A DNA stretch of 64,000 bases. It comes from Pictodentalium vernedei. Lineage: Eukaryota > Mollusca > Scaphopoda > Dentaliida > Dentaliidae. Below, piece after piece: positions 60,798-64,000 of this stretch. Made by a program: the position numbers and the translations under genes. The stretch spans positions 27,094,985 to 27,158,984 of the forward strand of contig CM062294.1 in NCBI GenBank assembly GCA_031216915.1, in the 5' to 3' direction. The number at the start of each line of letters is the position of its first letter. Position 1 is the stretch's first letter. A model generated the notes under the pieces. That model saw only the letters and a program-made list of their open reading frames with translations, was not told where the DNA came from and ran no database searches.

Positions 60798-61545
60798 TTG
60801 GGGGGTTGGTGAATGGGTTAAAGTAGTTTACTAGTAAGTAAGTATATCTTTATTTTTGTGACATGTGCTAAGATTTACATAGGTTAAAACAAAAATGTAC
60901 ATGTTTAAAGCACCCGGCCCTTTGGACCTATATGTCACACAGAATTTACTGGGTGTATTTACTGTGCCTCTGTTGCTCACCCTCCTCTCATTCTCTATTT
61001 TCTCTACCTTTCATATAACCTTTCACGTTCACATGCATACATCCATACTCACCCATGCGCGCAATACACCCACGCATCCTCACGCACACCCTCAAACCCA
61101 TTTCCATACGTATACGCACCTCGTCGCCCTGGAACCATCATGTCCCAGGTGCACTTTATAATAGAGTGAATCTAGGACAAATTGGCTCCAAGGCAGTGAC
61201 ATACCCACACAAGCGTCACTCCTGGTCATAAACATAGTATCCAGACCTCAAACACAATCCTCGTCAGGCTATCGCACTTACACACCTGCACACATCAGCA
61301 CATGACCATACACCCTTTTTCAATTCCACAAGCACATACTCAGGCATACCTGGTGTTTAAGTAGGGAGTGATCGACTTTAACAGCTGACAGTAAATTAAT
61401 ACCTACGAATACTAGCTATAGGAAGATGCATTACGTAGTGAATATTATACAGCTCCAGTGGCTATGGTAATACTACTTATTCCAATTTGAACGGTTCACC
61501 AAAGCCCATATACCTCATGGTCGTTGGGAAATCCACCAATAACCC
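60798..61545. other. Unassigned DNA
   Basis: Contains a C/A-rich stretch (61020-61125) with open frames that are compositional. No gene. Confidence 0.4.
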
Positions 61546-61830
61546 AAATTATTTATTTATTGATATTTAAGGTCACACAATTCTTCGCAAAAAGGACTAA
61601 ACATGACCACAAAACTATTTTTGCAATATCACCACTTCACCCAAACACATACGCTCCATATCCATGGTCATTATGTTGTTCGATAATAATCCGGGTTATT
61701 TATCTATTTATTGGTATTTAAGGCCCGGAATATATTAGTCCTATGCTACCAACACAAGGGGTCTGTCTACCACAGGTGACAATCACTGCTTCATTTACCG
61801 GGATCTACTGGAGAGACCAACCAAAATCTT
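61546..61830 (-). mobile_element. Two SINE 3' fragments in tandem
   Basis: The first (61546-61625) has TTATTGATATTTAAGGTCAC then GGACTAAACATGACCAC, an S1-type 3' end. The second (about 61690-61830) has TTATTGGTATTTAAGGCCC then CAATCACTGCTTCATTTACC, S2-like. Both are on minus and truncated. Confidence 0.6.
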
Positions 61831-61888
61831 ACTTACATTTGAATAGCATGGTGCACTTATTTCACAATGATTAACCTTTAAAGGCAGA

Positions 61889-64000
61889 TTATTGTTTGGA
61901 ATAGAAGAAGAATTTGCGTTTCTCAAAGGCTTTTGTCAGATAGTTTGCACACTGACGGGGGTATTTTTTAATTAGAGTAACAAACAATTCATCAGATGTA
62001 GTCGAATGTTCCGTGGTAATTTCACTTATCACAGGATGTAAAATTTCCATTCTTAGATTTTTGTAATAATCACATTCCAAGAGAAAATGATATTCATTTT
62101 CTATCGAATTTTTCGTACAAAGCAAACATAATCTTTCATTTACTTGTTCATTTTTGAAGTGCCCAGTTTCAGTTCGAATTGGAAACACCCCACAGCGAAA
62201 ATGAGCTAAGACTGAGCGTTGTTTTCGGGGTAAATTGATTTTCACATAACTCTCGGTTTCATATATACTTTTAAATAATTTGTATGTTCTGAGTTTAGGT
62301 ACATACTGTATACTGTCCGTCCACTTTGTTTAGAAGTATTCATTCAGTAATACTTTTATTTCGTCTAAATTGCACGTTAATTGGCTTTCAAAAATATCAT
62401 TTCTATCAATTTGACAAAAAATATTTTTTATGTCCGAGCACCATCCATTTTGACAATTATTATAATCCCATTGAAAAACCCTATTTACCAGTCTATCATT
62501 ATCAGTTGCTATTAAAAAATTCCAAAGTCGTATAATATTGAGCCAGTTACGTTCTTTACTAGTTTTAATCCCCATATCTCCATTTACAGCTAACAGTGGA
62601 GTAAAACGGTGAACACCTAGATAATAACGTAACGCTCTGTTTTGTACAGCATCAATACACGTATAAGATTTAAAACCCCACACCCCGGATGCATAATCTA
62701 AAACGGGACAGACGCAGCTGTTATACAATTTCTTGAAAGTTTGGAACCCTACGTCCTTAAAGGGGTGTATTTTTGATATTATGGCCCCAAGGGCCCTACC
62801 TCCCGATTTTCCTAGATTTTCAGCTGTATGGATAAAAAGATTTAAATTCATGTAATATTACGCCCAGATATTTGTATTTATCAACAATTTCGATTGCCTT
62901 GCCATTGAATATAAAATCACAAGAAGTTCGTTTAGCCCGGTTTTCTCTAAAGTGAACAATTTTAGTTTTATTTTCATTTATTAGCATGAGCCATTTTTTA
63001 CACCAGCCATGCACAATATTCAACATATCTTGCATATCTTGCTCGTTTTCCGCCAAAAGAACAATATCATCGGCGTACAGTAAAATGGATACGGTATCAT
63101 CATTTATATTCACGCCCAATTGCGAGTCTTTAATTTCCTTAGCCAAATCATTGATAAAAAGGGCAAAAAGTGTTGGCGATAAATTATCTCCCTGTTTTAC
63201 GCCATTATTACATGGGAAACAATTAGTGAGATAACCATTTACTCTTACACTCGACATAGTGCCTTCATACATATTCTTAATTGATTTATACATATTATCG
63301 TCGATACCAAGCTTCAGCAATTTATACAACAGCATTTCTCGATTTACACGGTCAAATGCTTTTTTGAAAGTCGATAAACGTGCCAAAAAGCTCGTGTTTT
63401 CCCCTGATTAGAGAGGCAACTGTATAAACATTGTCAATACATGACCTCTGTGACCTAAATCCGTTTTGTTCGTCAACAAACAAATTGTTTTCTTCAGAGA
63501 AGTTAACCATTCTATTATTCAGTACAGTACAATACAACTTACTACAAGTGGGGGTTAGGGAAATACCACGGTAATTACTGGGAAGTCGAGGATCATTTAA
63601 AGGATCTTTAGGTATTGGGCAAATTATTGAAGTCTTCCACAAAGATGGAATAATGCTAGTTTCAAATATTAATTCAAACAATCTATGTAGTAAACCTATT
63701 ACCTGTCTGAATTTAAACGCCTCATAAGGTACATTATCACATCCCGAGGCCTTCCCACTTTTTGCCTTACAAACGACTTTTTCAACTTCTTCAAGTCGTA
63801 TAGGGTGGTTTAGTGCCCAATTTTGTTCATATAATGGATCCAGAAATTTATCTTCTATGAATGATTTTTCTGCTTTAATACTTTGGTAAAAAGTTTCATC
63901 AAATTGTCTAACTTCGGGGCTTGGGTTATAAAGTTCCCTAAATGTCGAGGCCCACACATCAAGTACCCGAGTCCTATCTCCCACAACAGAATCGTCACCC
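61889..64000 (-). mobile_element. Decayed LINE (L3) with RT, running off the window
   Basis: The minus strand carries the 3' two-thirds of an APE/RT-type LINE. From the right edge: frame 1 (63984-63352) has KSGKASGCDNVPYEAFK, SIICPIPKD, YRGISLTPTCSKLYC and NGFRSQRSCIDNVYTV. Frame 2 (63386-62820) has AFDRVNREMLLYKLLKLG, GVKQGDNLSPTLFALFINDL, LLYADDIVLL (catalytic YADD) and INENKTKIVHF. Frame 3 (62851-62330) is the post-RT part. After an in-frame stop near 62333, the tail (62245-61889) has CLLCTKNSIENEYHFLLEC, a C-x2-C-x9-H-x4-C knuckle. The break at about 63360 fits one extra A in a 6-A run (plus-strand TTTTTT). Two frameshifts and one stop make this copy inactive. Endonuclease and any ORF1 would lie beyond 64000. 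Confidence 0.93.

Noticed and set aside
60895-61161. 88-codon frame with His/Thr/Pro-rich end
   Set aside because: C/A-rich composition; no domain, no splice or start context.

Overview
This is a repeat-saturated stretch of an animal nuclear genome, not bacterial or viral DNA. Supporting signs are GT-AG exons with matching phases, APE-type non-LTR retrotransposons, tRNA- and 5S-headed SINEs with target-site duplications (TSDs), Tc1/mariner relics, TTAA-flanked piggyBac-like MITEs, an 8-bp-TSD hAT-like element, a 9.7-kb satellite and many microsatellites. Repeat style and AT-rich unique DNA suggest a marine invertebrate, perhaps a lophotrochozoan such as a mollusc; that placement is a low-confidence inference.

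Only one host gene is convincing. It lies on + with exons at 4487-4801, 31305-31602 and 50445-50831, and a doubtful fourth near 55770. The phases agree (0/0, then 1/1). The predicted product is secreted: signal peptide, PAN/apple-like cysteine domain, then repeats resembling hemopexin-type propeller blades. About 1.0 kb of coding sequence is spread over 46 kb, and the introns hold nearly everything else.

Layout. 1-4.4 kb: SINE pieces, a 40-bp minisatellite, hairpins and a MITE. 4.5-4.8 kb: exon 1. 4.8-31.3 kb (intron 1): a LINE tail, SINEs, palindromes, the 68-bp satellite (12.0-21.7 kb), a Tc1-like relic and microsatellites. 31.3-31.6 kb: exon 2. 31.6-50.4 kb (intron 2): a 5.2-kb LINE inserted, with an 8-bp TSD, in an older LINE remnant that also carries a MITE; then more MITEs, a hAT-like element and SINEs, one with a 5S rRNA head. 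50.4-50.8 kb: exon 3. 51-61.8 kb: a SINE inside a foldback, LINE and Tc1 relics, and a large foldback repeat. 61.9-64.0 kb: a decayed reverse-transcriptase LINE on minus, running off the window.

The most notable patterns are (a) one SINE body carried behind at least four different 5' heads; (b) nine piggyBac-like MITEs in two arm subfamilies sharing one central palindromic core; (c) a 13-monomer higher-order repeat in the satellite; and (d) datable nested insertions. No CRISPR array, operon, bacterial gene or functional tRNA/rRNA gene was found. All calls come from reading the sequence; no database search was possible.
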